DNA of 64,000 nt from Rhodosporidiobolus odoratus (taxonomy: Eukaryota; Basidiomycota; Microbotryomycetes; Sporidiobolales; Sporidiobolaceae). Every line of letters starts with the position of its first letter. The first letter of the stretch is position 1. The stretch spans positions 62,001-126,000 of the forward strand of contig JAOANU010000004.1 of NCBI GenBank assembly GCA_034387635.1, written 5' to 3'. Below are positions 13,715 through 24,910 of this stretch, piece after piece. The position numbers were made by a program, and so were the translations under genes. The notes below the pieces were generated by a model, which saw nothing but the letters and a program-made list of their open reading frames with translations, did no database searches and had not been told where the DNA came from.

Positions 13715-15164
13715 CTAAGCCCGACTCCACCATCTCTTCTTCTCAGTCATCTCCCTCTCTCTCGACGATGAACCCGAAGTGGCCGAATCCATCGCTCCGA
13801 CGTGTTCACCTTCTGTGACTGCGGGTGATTCTTCATCCTTGGCAGGATCGAGGCGCGCAGGTCGCTTGTGGGCGACATAGTGACCGGGGTAGGAGATGGA
13901 AAGGAAGAGGGAGGCGAGGAAGATGGGGAGCTGCAGAGTCGAATCGAGTGGATTGGGGCAAGATCGTTTAGTCCGGGTCCTCCAGACCGAAGTCGCAACG
14001 AGGCAGAGCAAAGAGGGAGGAAGAACCGCATCAAAACGTACCGCCTCCAAGCAATAGTAGTATACCTCATGCTCCAACAGATACCCTTTACCGCCTCCCT
14101 GACCTGAGCCGAATTCGATCGTGCGGAAAATACCTCGCACGAGGACGCAGACCGAGCCGAGGTAGAGGGTGTAGAGGCATTTGGTCCAAGGGCCCGAAGG
14201 AACGCCGTCGCGGCGGGCGCGGACTTGATCTGCAGTGACGCGGAAGTCAATATTATGCTTGTCCGGCGCAGACGTAAGCGATGGAGCGCTCTTGAGAGAG
14301 CAACGCACAGATGATGGCAAAGATAGCAAAGATGCCGAGACCAATGATCTGAATGCAGAACCCGACGATCAGGACGGCCTTGGCCGTGTCGTAGAGATCG
14401 GTGTTGTCGCTCGAGTAGAGGGAACCGCCGGCGCCTTGAACGACAAAGGAGACGATATCCTGAGTCACGAAGACTGGCAGAGAAGTCGAGTCAGTGTAAC
14501 AGCTCGGCCACGGCGACCATGTGCAGGGCAGTACTCTTCGAGAAAAGGTGAAGGATAAAGGCAAAATAGGCGTACTGACAGTGACCCATTTCGAGCTGAC
14601 CGGCGTCCACTTTTGGCCAACAGAGGTAATGATGCGACCAAAGCACATGTAGTAACTTGCGCAGAAGAGGGCGGGGCAAAGAATGATGAAGAGCTCTCTG
14701 CGGAGTGGCAGGGAAGGAATCGCAGGGTCAGTCTTCGAGTAGCGAGACAGCCATGAACTGGAGAACGTACTGGAGGATATACCACGTCAAGCCAGCACCA
14801 CGACCTGATACGAGGGTGACAACGAGGGAGGAAAATGCTAATCAGCGAAGCGGTCCAAGGAAAACTAAGAATAAAGAAGGCGCACCAGTCGGGTGGTCTG
14901 CGCTGACCCGCCTGAAGCCGTACCCTACTGACTCTCCTAAGCAGCCGATCATGAAGGGAATCATCTGCGCGGGCAAAGGGTCAGCGGACCGCTCGGGCGG
15001 AAAAGGAAGAAGAAGAGGGAAACTCGACTTGCATACCAACTCTTCCTCCAGTAGAGCAGCCCTACTTGAGCGACCCAGATGGCAGCGAAGAGTGCGATGG
15101 CGATGTAGGCCAAGGCATGGGAGGGGTCGTAAGAGTAGTACCTCCAGTCATCGCCAGCGGCCAT
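13715..15164 (-). CDS. RTA1-family seven-span membrane protein (intact copy)
   Basis: Predicted 311-residue plasma- or vacuolar-membrane protein of the RTA1/RSB1 family. Family members are reported as sphingolipid-base translocators or azole/amino-cholesterol tolerance factors; the substrate here is unknown. Exons are 15164-15033, 14964-14886, 14804-14771, 14697-14576, 14473-14309, 14229-14042 and 13930-13715, all in phase. Family landmarks are MIPFMIGC…ESVGYGFR, LFIILCPALFCASYYMCFG, GRIITSVGQKW, DIVSFVVQGAGG, RTIEFGSGQGG and GYLLEHEVYYYCLEA. The tail after the last span is Ser/Glu-rich and ends KKRWWSRA. Intron 1 appears to be a GC-AG intron (TAT/GCAAGT): the only alternative GT donor would create a stop. 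A closely related but broken copy follows in tandem. Confidence 0.88.
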
Positions 15165-15941
15165 TGCGAGAGAAAGTGGGTGGTGAAGAAGGTGGCGGCG
15201 AGGCGGTGGAGAGTTTGCTGATCCGTAAGTGTACTGAGAAGGATCGGCAGGTGCAGCGGAGTGGACCTAGAAGAGCTGGGAGGTGATGTTTAGGTGGATG
15301 GGGAGAGGGTCGAACGAGGGTGGCTTGGCGGAGGAAGAAGGTCGGAGTGCGATCTGGGCGGTGTACGGCTAAGAGACGGTGTTGCGTAGAGGTAAGAAGT
15401 GCTGTCACGCCTTGTTAGGTAGTGGATAGCTGAGAGAGAGATGATGAGCGTCAAGAAATGAGGAAATCGACGGAACTGAAATCGGAAGCGAGAATCCGAG
15501 GAGAGAAAACCCAAGTCATCCTTTGCCAGAGCTCACGGGGGCGCTGGTCGACCGCAAAGCTGTCACAGGCAGTCAGATTGAGCGGCTTAGTATATATGCG
15601 AAAACGGTTCGAGAAGGTGCAAAAAAAGAACGAAAACCGCGTCCTCTCGTTTCGACAGCTTCCTACAACATTTACCACACCGCTAGAGCATCTACCGACA
15701 TCTGTACACGCGTATAGACGAGCGTACTGTCCCCTGACTTCCACAAGCTCCTCATCCTGAGCCGTCGCTCCCCTTCTCTCCCGTCCTTCAACATCGGCAA
15801 CAACACTCACCTCCACGACCTCAGTCAGCTCACTGGACGTTCATACGCAGCAGCGAACAACCTGGGACACTCGAAGCTACCTCAGACGCGCGCGACTCAA
15901 CCTTCCAAGCCCAGCAACGCTGACTTGTAGCCTCGCCAAAC
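15165..15941. promoter_or_regulatory. Divergent promoter region between RTA1 and BIR1
   Basis: Starts of two divergent genes flank this 777-base stretch. A TATATAT run occurs at 15591-15597, rather far (about 350-430 bases) from either ATG. The BIR1 side ends in a C/T-rich leader with several short AG-terminated tracts, so a 5' UTR intron is possible. No gene is seen. Confidence 0.45.
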
Positions 15942-18542
15942 ATGGCCCCCTCGTCGTCGTCGTCTCTAACCCTCCACCTGGCACCGTCCCGTAGATCCAC
16001 CTTTCACAAGACTAGAAAAGGTGCCAACAAAGTCCTCAACTGGCCCTACCCCCTCACCGCCGCCGCCGCCAAAAACAGCTCTATCCACCCCGATCGCCTC
16101 GTCCAAGCCGGCTTCTACTGCACCCCAACCCCGGACGATCCCACCGTCACCACCTGCTACCTCTGCGATGTCGTCGTCGGCGAGTGGGAAGAGGGCGAGG
16201 ATCCGCTGTACAGGCATTCGGCCGCGGCGGATGAAGTCGGACTGAGCTGTGCTTGGTTGACGGTCCAGCAGGCCAGCTGGGGTGAGAAAGGGCTCGAAGG
16301 GCGCGGCAAGAAAGAGGATTGGAGTCAGTATTGGGGAGCGGACGGAGAGATGCACCCTCGAGGTGAGGTTATGCGCCGGGCGAGGGAAGAGACGTTCCGC
16401 ATGGGTTGGCCGCATGAGGGGGTCAAGGGTGTACCAACCAGAACAGAGGTGCGTCTCGTTTCAGGGCCCTTTCACCTTCCGCCTCGAGGATGCTGCTGAT
16501 GGTCAGTCATTCTTGCCTCGACGTACCATTTGACTCTTTGATCTGCCTTCGCAGATTGCTGCTGCCGGATGGGTGTTTCGCCCAGGCAACGCCGAAGACT
16601 CTGCCGACCAGTGCGCTTGTATATACTGTGGACGCATCATCGAGGGATGGGAGAAAGACGACGACCCCGTGTGCGTTTCTGCCTCACCTCGTTCAGATCC
16701 TTGCTGGCGCGACTGACCCCTCTCTTAATTTTCGCGCTGACTCAAACAACTTCCATGGCCTATCTGCAGCGCCCTACACAAGCGCAAAGTCGGCCTCAAA
16801 TGTCCTTTCTTCCTCGCCCCCTCCCCCTCTTCCTCTTCTGCCGCTCCCGCCCCGAAATCTTCCTCCTCTCGCGCGGTCCCTCCAGCGACTGAACCAGAGT
16901 CAGAAGCTGAAGACGCTCCTGAACCGCCCAAGACGGCCAAGCGGGGGAAGAAAGCCTCGACCGCTTCGACGCTCTCTTCCGCTAGTTCGAGAAAGACCGG
17001 TCGGGGAAAAAAGACGGCCCAGCTCGAGGAGGAGGTCGTCGAGGAGGAACAAGATGAGGAGGCACAGATGGCCGACGCGCCTGAAGAAGCGGAGGGAGAC
17101 GAGGAAGAAGAGGCCCCGGTGAAGAAGCCTCGGAGCAAGGCAAAGACGGCGGCGAAGAAGGGTAGGACAACGACGGTGAGCGTCGCTAGTACGAGCACGA
17201 GAAGTAGAAGAGGTGCTACGCCGGAACCGAGCGAGGCGGATGAGCCTGAAGAGGTGCCCATCTTGAAGAAGTGCGTTTCATGCCCTCATTTCTCCACTCT
17301 TTCACCTGCCCTTGGTTACCAGTGAACGAATTCTAATATGCCCTCTCTCGTCACAGGTCTACACGCTCTCGCGCCAATACCACCACTGCCGCTCCGTCCT
17401 CTTCGTCCGTCCTGTCCAAGTCCACCCGTTCCCGCGCCGCGCCCAAGACCGAAATCGATGTCGTCGTCGAGATTGAGACCCCCGCGCCGCCAAAGTCAAA
17501 GAAGGGCAAGAAGGCCGCACCAGCGCCCGAACCTGAATTGCAACCGGAACCGGAACCGCAAGGCGAAGAGACGGATGAAGACGATGCGCCTGCGCCTGGC
17601 CCGCTCGAGGCGGACGAATCCATCACGCAGCTCGCTTTTATCGCCAACGCTGCGCTCGAAGCTGAGCACTTTGAGGAAGTCGCGCCTGCTCCAAGCAAGC
17701 CGAAACGAGCAGCCTCGGTGAAGAAGGAGAAGGGTGCCGCCGGCAAGGGGAAGAAGGCTCTCAGCTCGCAGGTCGAAGCTTTCGAAGGAGAAAGCGCGCC
17801 CGTGCCACAGATGATACCTCCTCCCGCTCCAGTCGCCTCAGCCCCGCCTCCCATCTCTGTTGCGGCCGCCAATGCCATTCCCCCCGCTTCCACAGTTCGC
17901 TCTCCCCTCTCCCCGGTTATGTCACCTGTCTCCCCCGCTTCTGCCCCAGGCTCTTCTTCCCGGGCAATTCGACCGCTACCGAGCAAAGGCCGATCCCCTT
18001 CTTCCGGCTCACTCAAAGCTGCAGCGAACGGCAACAACACGCCCCTCGAGCCTGTTCCGCCGGTCCCCTCTTTGCCGGCGCCAGTCGTTCCTGCGCCGGC
18101 TCCTCCTCCGTCCGCTGTAACGACCCCTATCGATCCTACCGCTGCCTTCTCCGCCCCGTCCAACCCCTTCACCCCAAACTCTCCCTCCCTCTTCGCCCTC
18201 CTCCCTCCTCCCACCCCTTCAGACCTCACCTCCTTAAGCGTAGGAGAATGGTACACCCTCTGCGGCAAACGTCTTCACGAACGGTATGCTTCTGAAGCGT
18301 GGAGGATGAGGGAAGAGTTGGAGGCTAGGGTTGAAGCGGGGAGGGTTAGGTTGGGGGAAATGGTCCTCGAGGCTAGGGAGAAAGAGGAGAGAGAAGAGAG
18401 GGAAGCGAGGGAGAAGGAGGAGGTGAGGAAGAGGGAGAAGAGGGAGAGGAAGAGGGTGGAGAAGGCTACGCCTGGGAAGGGGAGGGCAAAGGTTGGAGGA
18501 GCCGCCGCTGGGATCGAGGGGAGCGCGAGGAAGATTCGATGA
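15942..18542 (+). CDS. BIR1: Bir1/survivin-type protein with two BIR domains
   Basis: Predicted chromosomal passenger complex subunit (769 aa), acting with Aurora/Ipl1 and Sli15/INCENP at centromeres and the spindle midzone. Exons 15942-16448, 16555-16670, 16770-17270 and 17357-18542 close in phase. BIR 1 has the zinc pattern CYLC…H…C (C72, C75, H92, C103); the spacing from His to the last Cys (10) is longer than usual. BIR 2 starts in exon 2 with IAAAGWVFRPG and has CIYCGRIIEGW…DDDPV, completed across the intron by ALHKRKVGLKCPFF. The rest is a long Lys/Ala/Glu/Pro-rich disordered region, as in fungal Bir1, followed by a C-terminal helix (SVGEWYTLCGKRLHERY) and an Arg/Glu coiled coil. Architecture matches fungal Bir1 rather than apoptosis-inhibitor proteins: no RING or CARD is present. 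Confidence 0.9.
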
Positions 18543-19078
18543 GACGCGGGACCTTCCAGTCACGTGTCGAGGATGCCGATTAGCAGGGCACTGGGAGAGG
18601 ACGGACTCTAGACGTGTTCAACGCGCGCTTCGCTGTATTTTCCTTTTCCTCTTTTGTATTCTTGCCATTTGTCTCTTCCCTGTCCTTTCGCCTTTCGCCT
18701 TTCTTACCCTTACGCCTGGTTTAGCATCATATTTTCCTGTCTGTCTGTGTAACACGATACCCTGTCCGCTCCCCATAATGGACAATGAGAACGAGGAAAA
18801 GAAGCGGAAGAAATCCAGGATTTGTTTGGCCGAAAGCTCTGCAAAGTGACGGGTGATGGTTGAAACGAGTGTACGCAGTGCTATGCTAATGCCAGTATGC
18901 CGTATGCTACAAGAACAGAGTAACCAGATGCTACAAGCCCACGTTTGCGACACCGAAACGGCGAGGAAGAAAGTTTGGAACGTCCAGCGTCCATTCCTCC
19001 CTCGACTTGACAAGAAACCCAAAGAGCCCAAAATCATAGCTCGGAAGCCCAATGCGAGGTCATACCGAGGGGAGAGGC
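18543..19078. other. Convergent intergenic region
   Basis: Tail-to-tail spacer holding the 3' UTRs of BIR1 and the downstream secreted protein gene. It contains T-rich tracts near 18635-18745. A minus-strand frame stays open here, but it has no start, splice or composition support. Confidence 0.5.
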
Positions 19079-20544
19079 TCATACCGGTAAGCCCGTCGCT
19101 CCGAGCCCCTTGAATTTGTAGCGTTCGTTACGACGGCCGGTCAGGGTCCAAGAGCCTTGCTTGACGACGTCGCTGCGCGAAAGAACGGGGGATGTCAGCT
19201 CTGATGGCTCAAAAACGGAGCCACGGAGGAAGCCGAATGACAAGGGACTTTCGCAGGAGGGAGAAAAAGGGAAGAAGGCATGGACTGTGTGAACTCACTT
19301 TTTGTTGTTCGTCACCGCCCCGAACAAGAGCGGGAATGAGCCGTAAACGACGTCAATGCTTGCGGGTGTACGGACCCAGGTATCGTCAAAGGCGTCGGCT
19401 GTACATCGGTAGAGAAAGGTCAGCTGGGCATTCACGACAAGCTAGCGAGAGGAAGCGGATTACCGATGTAGAGGGTGGTTGTGAGGCCGTTCGGGGAAGT
19501 TACGATGGCTTCGAGACCGCAGAAGGCGGTGGCGGCCTGGGCAGACGGAGCAGAAAAAATCGGTCAGCACGCAGGTGAGAAGCAAGGACCCGGAGAACCC
19601 CATGATGACGCAAAGAAGGGCTAACATCAGTGTACGAGCCATTGAAGTTGGCCAGCATCGTGGCCAGAGAAGGAGCAAAGCCTGGGACGGCATCCTACGC
19701 AATCGAGTCCAGTCCTCAGTATTCGCCTTGCTGGGGAGACAGAGAAGACGATAGCATACGCTGTATGGATAGCCGCACCAGCTGTGCCCTGCATTCGGAA
19801 GCGAATGAAGACGGGAGACCAGGAAAAGAAAGCCGAGATTGGGAAGGTCAATTGGCGGGAACTTGTCCGTTAGAGCAAAGCGGCGTACCGTTGGTGGAAT
19901 CGGTTGAGCTGGCGGTATGGAACCACGATATGATTCTATGTGGACCAGAAGTCAGCCTGGGATTGTGGGTGGTGGGGAAACAAGGGAAAGAGACCAACGC
20001 ATTGTCATTCGTCCCAGTGAATGCGGTAACGCCTGCTGCCTTGACGGCGTTCGAAGTGAGAGTAGCAGTTGGAATCACCGAAGTAGTAGTGGTGGTTGTA
20101 GTGCCAGGAGTCCAGATTGGAACCGAAGAGGAGGTGGAGGAAGAGGAAGAGGTGGCGGCAATGGTGGTCGAAGTAGTAGAAGCAAGCTTGACACAACGCT
20201 TGCCAAGATCGATATATCCCGCTAGGCAAGCTGTAGGGAAGGATTCTCAATGCCGGCGACACTTAAACTAGAAGGAGGAACGTACTGTAAGAGCAGACGT
20301 TCGCCTTGCAGAGCGCCGCACTGTTCATCGGCCTCTTGACAGTCCGGCATTGGAAAGCCCCTTTGCATGCCACGCCATTGTCAACCACGTCGGCTCGTTC
20401 AACGAGAGAGACTGCAAAAGATAGTCAGCCAAAGTCGAGGGTCGAAATAAGGAGGAAAGGAGAAAACTGACCAGCTGGCGCAGAGAAACCCGGAGTGACC
20501 AGGGTGAACAGGGTAGCGAGGACGGCAAGGGAGAAGTGCATCAT
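19079..20544 (-). CDS. Secreted expansin/RlpA-like (double-psi beta-barrel) protein
   Basis: Predicted secreted 280-residue protein. Nine exons close in phase: 20544-20472, 20411-20286, 20230-19999, 19935-19889, 19788-19760 (29 bases), 19694-19626, 19536-19464, 19398-19299 and 19172-19079. A signal peptide is clear (MMHFSLAVLATLFTLV…SAPA). A short Cys-bearing region (VACKGAFQCRT, YIDLGKRCVK) and a Ser/Thr-rich linker, probably O-glycosylated, follow. The C-terminal half resembles a double-psi beta-barrel: SWCGYPYS, VPGFAPSLATML, FCGLEA, IADAFDDTWVRTPASIDV, and GSWTLTGRRN near the end. Such domains usually bind polysaccharide in the cell wall. The fold is inferred from pattern, not alignment. 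A paralogue with a membrane anchor lies at 43397-45088. Confidence 0.82.
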
Positions 20545-21293
20545 GAAGGCAGAGGCTGGAGGATGTAGCGAGTGTGGGGCGCGTTGAGCGGTCAAGGAAA
20601 CGGACGAAAAGGGTGAACAGGCGACTCGCGCTGCGATGAAATGCGACAGAAGAAGGGCCGAGGCTGCGTTGACCAGCAACAGAGAAGAGCAGTCGAGATA
20701 GTCAAGAGGAAGCAAGCTGCGAATGTCAAGCAGCCACGGCTATATAGCAGCGTCCATCTGCGGCGTTGTGATCGGGCCGGACGTCAAGAGAGGGAACTTC
20801 CCTTTTCGTCGAATGCGTCCGAGGTCGAGGTCGTTCCGCACGTAGCCAGACTTCGCTCACGCAGCTCAGGCCTAAGGGTAGCGCAGGCGGTACTAAGCGA
20901 TTCGCAAGCTAAAGGGCCACGAGGGGCGTCGAGAGCATTCGACAAACTGTGAGGAAACCCAAGTTGCGAAGGTCAGAAAAGTCAGAGGTGGCTGGACACC
21001 TCGCCGGAAAGGGTCGAATGCCACAAAATGCCATGAGAGAACGCGAGGGCAGACCGAAGACAGCGAGGATATTGCGGCGAGACAACGACAATGGTGGAAC
21101 CAGATACAAGAAGGCGGGAAGACAAGACTCAAGCACGACCGAGGGTAGAACACGAAGCGGGACTGACAGCACAGACGTATAGGACGGGCAATACAACAAG
21201 GGGAGAATCCTAAGCACAAGGAAGCGTGTCAGTTCTCCGCACAAGCGGCCGCTGAGAAATAGCAGACGAGGCGAACCATTCTTTCCTCTTTCT
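20545..21293. promoter_or_regulatory. Upstream region of the secreted barrel protein
   Basis: On the minus strand a TATA-like CTATATAG lies at 20740-20747, about 195 bases before the ATG. The rest should be promoter plus the 3' UTR of the neighbouring small membrane protein gene. A minus-strand frame around 20900-21390 is open but shows no start, splice or composition support. Confidence 0.4.
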
Positions 21294-21818
21294 CTACTTG
21301 CCAGCGGCCTTCCCAGCTTCGCTAGCCTTGATCTCTTGCATGGTCGTCCGGATAGCCTGGGCGCGCTGATCGAATTCGACTCGCTGAGCACGGCGTTGGC
21401 GAGTGATGAGAACGGCGGCCTGCGAAGCGGGATGAGGGCAGGGAAAAACCAAGTGATCAGCCTTGATCAACACCATTGGCCCTGATGCGGACAGCGAGTT
21501 CGAGCGTACCAGTGCACCGAACAGTGCCGCCAACCCGAGTCCCAAGCCCAACCCTAGCGCCAGTCCCTGATTGACCCCCCCACTCGTTCCCCCACTTCGC
21601 CCGTCTGTGCGCTGTGCGTTCGCCGCCGACTCGACCGCGGCGATGGAGTAGCCTGCTACGTTTGAAGAGCCTAGAGAGGCGAGTGTGGATGGAATAACGG
21701 CCGTTGGGGAGTACGAAGGGGGAAGAGTCGAGAGTGACGAGGCGATCGAAGTGGGAGAGGCGGGAGCGGAGGTCCCAGGGATGGTCGTCAGCGAGCGAGT
21801 GAGATCGGATAGTGACAT
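21294..21818 (-). CDS. Small single-span membrane protein, unrecognised (144 aa)
   Basis: Two exons, 21818-21510 and 21419-21294, are split by an intron with a GTACGC donor and TTCGCAG acceptor. The first 80 residues are Ser/Thr/Pro/Ala-rich (MSLSDLTRSLTTIPGTSAP) and could be an exposed or mitochondrial-intermembrane stretch. One Gly/Leu-rich membrane span follows (GLALGLGLGLGLAALFGAL, alternating Gly and Leu). The C-terminal 40 residues are a charged helix (ITRQRRAQRVEFDQRAQ, ending KAAGK). No cleaved signal peptide is evident. The Gly-rich span suggests close helix packing or oligomerisation, but the family is not recognised. Confidence 0.65.
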   Translation of the reverse strand: MSLSDLTRSLTTIPGTSAPASPTSIASSLSTLPPSYSPTAVIPSTLASLGSSNVAGYSIAAVESAANAQRTDGRSGGTSGGVNQGLALGLGLGLGLAALFGALVRSNSLSASGPMVLIKADHLVFPCPHPASQAAVLITRQRRAQRVEFDQRAQAIRTTMQEIKASEAGKAAGK

Positions 21819-22260
21819 TCCTCTTTCCGTTTAAGCAGGAGAAGCGGTTCGGCGTGAGTGAGAGAGCGAGAAAAGGAGAGAAGGCTCTCCGATCACTTCG
21901 CCATTTAGCAACGACGTCGAGCTTACATGCCAGCAGCGCAGGTTGCAGGCCCGCCGACGCTGGGATGCCTGCGATCAAGTCTGGCAAGGAAATATCAGAA
22001 GCAACGCGCACAATGAGGTTTCGACCACTCTTTCTTTTCACCCTTGGCTACATTTCCTCGTCTCGAGACAACGGCCACGAAGCACAGACAAACGTCAATA
22101 CATGAAAGTGCTCGAACACCCGTACACGCCCCATCTGCCCAGAATAGACAACAAACCCAAAAGAAAAACCCCCCTCCTTCGTCAGCGTCCCTCCAACTCT
22201 TCGACCTCCTTCGCTCCTTCCCTCAACTCCCAGCCTCATGCTTCCAGCAAGCTGCTCAGC
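21819..22260. other. Intergenic region
   Basis: Contains the upstream sequence of the small membrane protein and the 3' UTR of the next minus-strand gene. No gene is supported. Confidence 0.45.
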
Positions 22261-23969
22261 TCAACCCCGAGTTCCTAACGGACTCCCCGTCGACCTCGAC
22301 ACGAACGTATTGGGGTTTTCAAGGCCTTCTGTACCTCTGTGGGCCGTGGTACCGAACTCGCTGTTGCTATGGGAAAGGCCCGCGTGGGGTGAGTTGGGTC
22401 CGGGAGAGCCGGGGGCGGGCATCTACGAGCACGGCAGAGCAGACGAAAATGGCGTCCGAGTCAGCGCTACGGGTGGGACTAGTAGGAGAGGGAACGGAAA
22501 ACATACGGGTTCAGCAGCCAACCCTGCCGACGTCGGTCGTGCAGATTGATACGGTACGACTCCACCGTTGTACTGCTGCGCAATCATCTGTGCGTAACTT
22601 GGCTGTCCAGGAGCCGGGTAGGCGACCTGTGAGCCACCCCAGTCGTAAGGCTTTTCACCGTCGGGGGGAGGAGGCTGGATCGAACGCTTGCGGCGGCGGT
22701 AGATGAGGTAGGCGATGAGGATGATGGCTGCGAGGCCGACGAGAGCACCGACCACGCCACCGGCGATAGCTACGTTAGGCGAGAAAAAGTCAGTCGGGGG
22801 CCGAGAAAGGGAAGAGATCTGCACTCAAGAGGTAGGGCGCCTTACCACCGGCATTCGACCCTTTCTTCGGGGGAGAAGGTGCTTTAGGTCTATAGCGAGC
22901 GAACGGGATGTCAGTACATATGAGTCCGAAGCACTTAAAAGGGGCGCCGTCGAGGAACATGAGAAACGGCCACGCACGGCTCATAGGTGTAAGAAGAGTT
23001 TAGCGCCGACGCATACGAGATGATGGACTGGGTATTTTGGCCTGTAACGAAGAGGTCGAGGTCAATGGCGATGTATCGAAAGAAGGGAAGAGGGGAGCGC
23101 ACCAGGACCAGTTGCGAGGCAAGTGTTATTGTCGCCCTCTTGAACCATCAGGTTGTGAAGGGTGTACTGGCTGACACCGCCATTGATAGAAACGACTGCG
23201 ATTTTCCAGCATCAGTCAGTCAGTAAAGGTCCTTTAACAGATTCTGACGGAGAGACCGCGAACGCACAAAGCTGAACCTCGAGACTCAACCCCGCCGGGA
23301 CATCGACGAGCCAGCTGAATGTGCCCGCCGTGAGTGAGGCAAAGTTGCCTCCTAGCGGAATTTGCTGAAGGTAGGTCGAGGTGTCTGTAAGGCAGACATA
23401 CGCGTGAGCGGGATGTGCTGAAAGGAAAAGGCGGAATGGAAAGGGGACGAACTGGTGACGAAGACACCGCACTGTTTTCGTGTGCAGAAGGAGGGAGGCA
23501 GGAGAAGCGGTTAAAAAGGGGTGTGGGGGATGAGCAGGAGAGAAGGATTTCAGACGAACGGTCTTTGCGAGAGCAGGGCCAGTAAAGCTGCAAAGAGCGA
23601 TTGATTAGCAGTTTCCCCTAATCTTCATCGTAGACACTGCTAGACATACGCAAAAGTGACCCGATCACACATCCTGAGCTCCTCCTCAACCAGCCACAAC
23701 CTCACGTCCTGATCCACCCCATTCGTGACATTCGCCGAAGGGGCCGGGATGCTGCTAGTCGAAGTTGTGCTGGGCGAATCGCTGGTAGCGATAACTGTGC
23801 CCGTCAAAGTCCTCGTGAGGGTGTTTGTCAGCGTCGTAGTCGAGTCTGAGCCGGTGGAAGTTGCTGTGAAGACGGAGTCGGTGCCCGTGGAGGAAGGGAA
23901 GGAGGTGGTGGTTTGCGAAGCGGCGAGGAGTGGGAGCGCGAGGGCGCTCAGGACAGCGACGGCGCGCAT
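22261..23969 (-). CDS. Type I membrane glycoprotein with Ser/Thr-rich ectodomain (369 aa)
   Basis: Nine exons close in phase: 23969-23650, 23587-23560, 23471-23453 (19 bases), 23384-23268, 23195-23103, 23041-22978, 22889-22846, 22769-22507 and 22422-22261. A signal peptide (MRAVAVLSALALPLLAAS) leads into a Ser/Thr-rich stretch. An ectodomain follows with DVRLWLVEEELRMCDRVTF, FTGPALAKT, the micro-exon peptide CGVFVT, YLQQIPLGGNF, FSWLVDVPAG and NLMVQEGDNN. One membrane span begins AIAGGVVGALVGLAAIILI (about residues 230-252), followed by RRRKR and a Pro/Gly/Ser-rich cytosolic tail. The layout is like Wsc/Mid2 wall sensors or fungal surface glycoproteins, but no WSC cysteine pattern is present. 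Role unknown; probably at the cell surface. Confidence 0.8.
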
Positions 23970-24910
23970 GATGTACGGTCGGTGGAAAGCAGTGTAGCCT
24001 AGAGGAAGCTGTTGGCCGAAACAGGGGGCCATGCGGAAAGGCGAAAAAGGAGATAGAGCGATCCGCGGAGAGGTCCGGACGGCGACCACGCGAGGGAGGA
24101 GAGCGGGAACAGTGTGGCCGACGGCGACGAGAGGCGAGAGCAGTGCGAGTGTACGAGGACAAGAGCTGAAAGGCCCAAAGACGAAGCACTTTTGGCGGAA
24201 AAGTATAGAGGCGGGATAAATCGAGCCTAAGATGAAAGAAATCTCGACGGGAGATATAAGCGCGACCGTCCTCCAGCTGTACAGCACCTGCGTTCGCACT
24301 CTCCACCGCGACGTGCTGCCCTGCACAAAGGCTGGAATATCCCTTGAGAATCCTTAGACATCCTTTGGCACGCGCTGACCAACGTTGACCTACACCGTCT
24401 TCATTCTTCTCATCTCGGCTACGTTCTGCCGCAAGCCTGAAGTCGAGAGGGTCGTATATGAGAGCGAGCGCGGCGTGATAGGGGGGATGCGCAATGTTCG
24501 TTAGGGAACGGAGAGATCGCAGACGTGGGACAGGCGAGAAAACCCGAAGCGCGGGGCGACGGAGAGAGATGGACGGTACTGGTAGGACAGAACGCATGGC
24601 GACAGGTTGGCGTGAATTGAGGTCTCCGACGCAATGACGGTAGCGGAAGAACGAGGAGAGGCCGCAGACTGACGGAAAGAGGAAAGAAGAGTGCGAGGAC
24701 GGGGAGGAAGGTCGACGCCGCGCTTCTGAAACTGATTGGGGCTTCTGCGTGTCGGAAACATGTGTGCTTAGCATCTGGCCAATCCGGCCCCAAGCCGGGA
24801 AAGTCAGTGACACCACAGAATTCGCGAGACGTACCGATCCCTCGGCCAAGCCACGTTGCACGCGTGCCGCCCCCTGCTTAGCACCCGCTAGAGCACAATC
24901 CCATTGTAGG
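23970..24910. promoter_or_regulatory. Long upstream region of the glycoprotein gene
   Basis: A 941-base stretch between the glycoprotein start and the end of the CDC26-like gene. A minus-strand frame stays open across much of it into the glycoprotein exon, but in a different frame from it and with an Arg/Ser/His-rich product typical of antisense GC-rich DNA. A minus-strand CTTATATC at 24252-24259 may act as a TATA element. No gene is called. Confidence 0.4.

Noticed and set aside
17351..18268. Minus-strand frame of about 300 codons within BIR1
   Set aside because: It is antisense to the BIR1 tail and dominated by Gly/Ala/Thr repeats mirroring the sense Ala/Pro codons.
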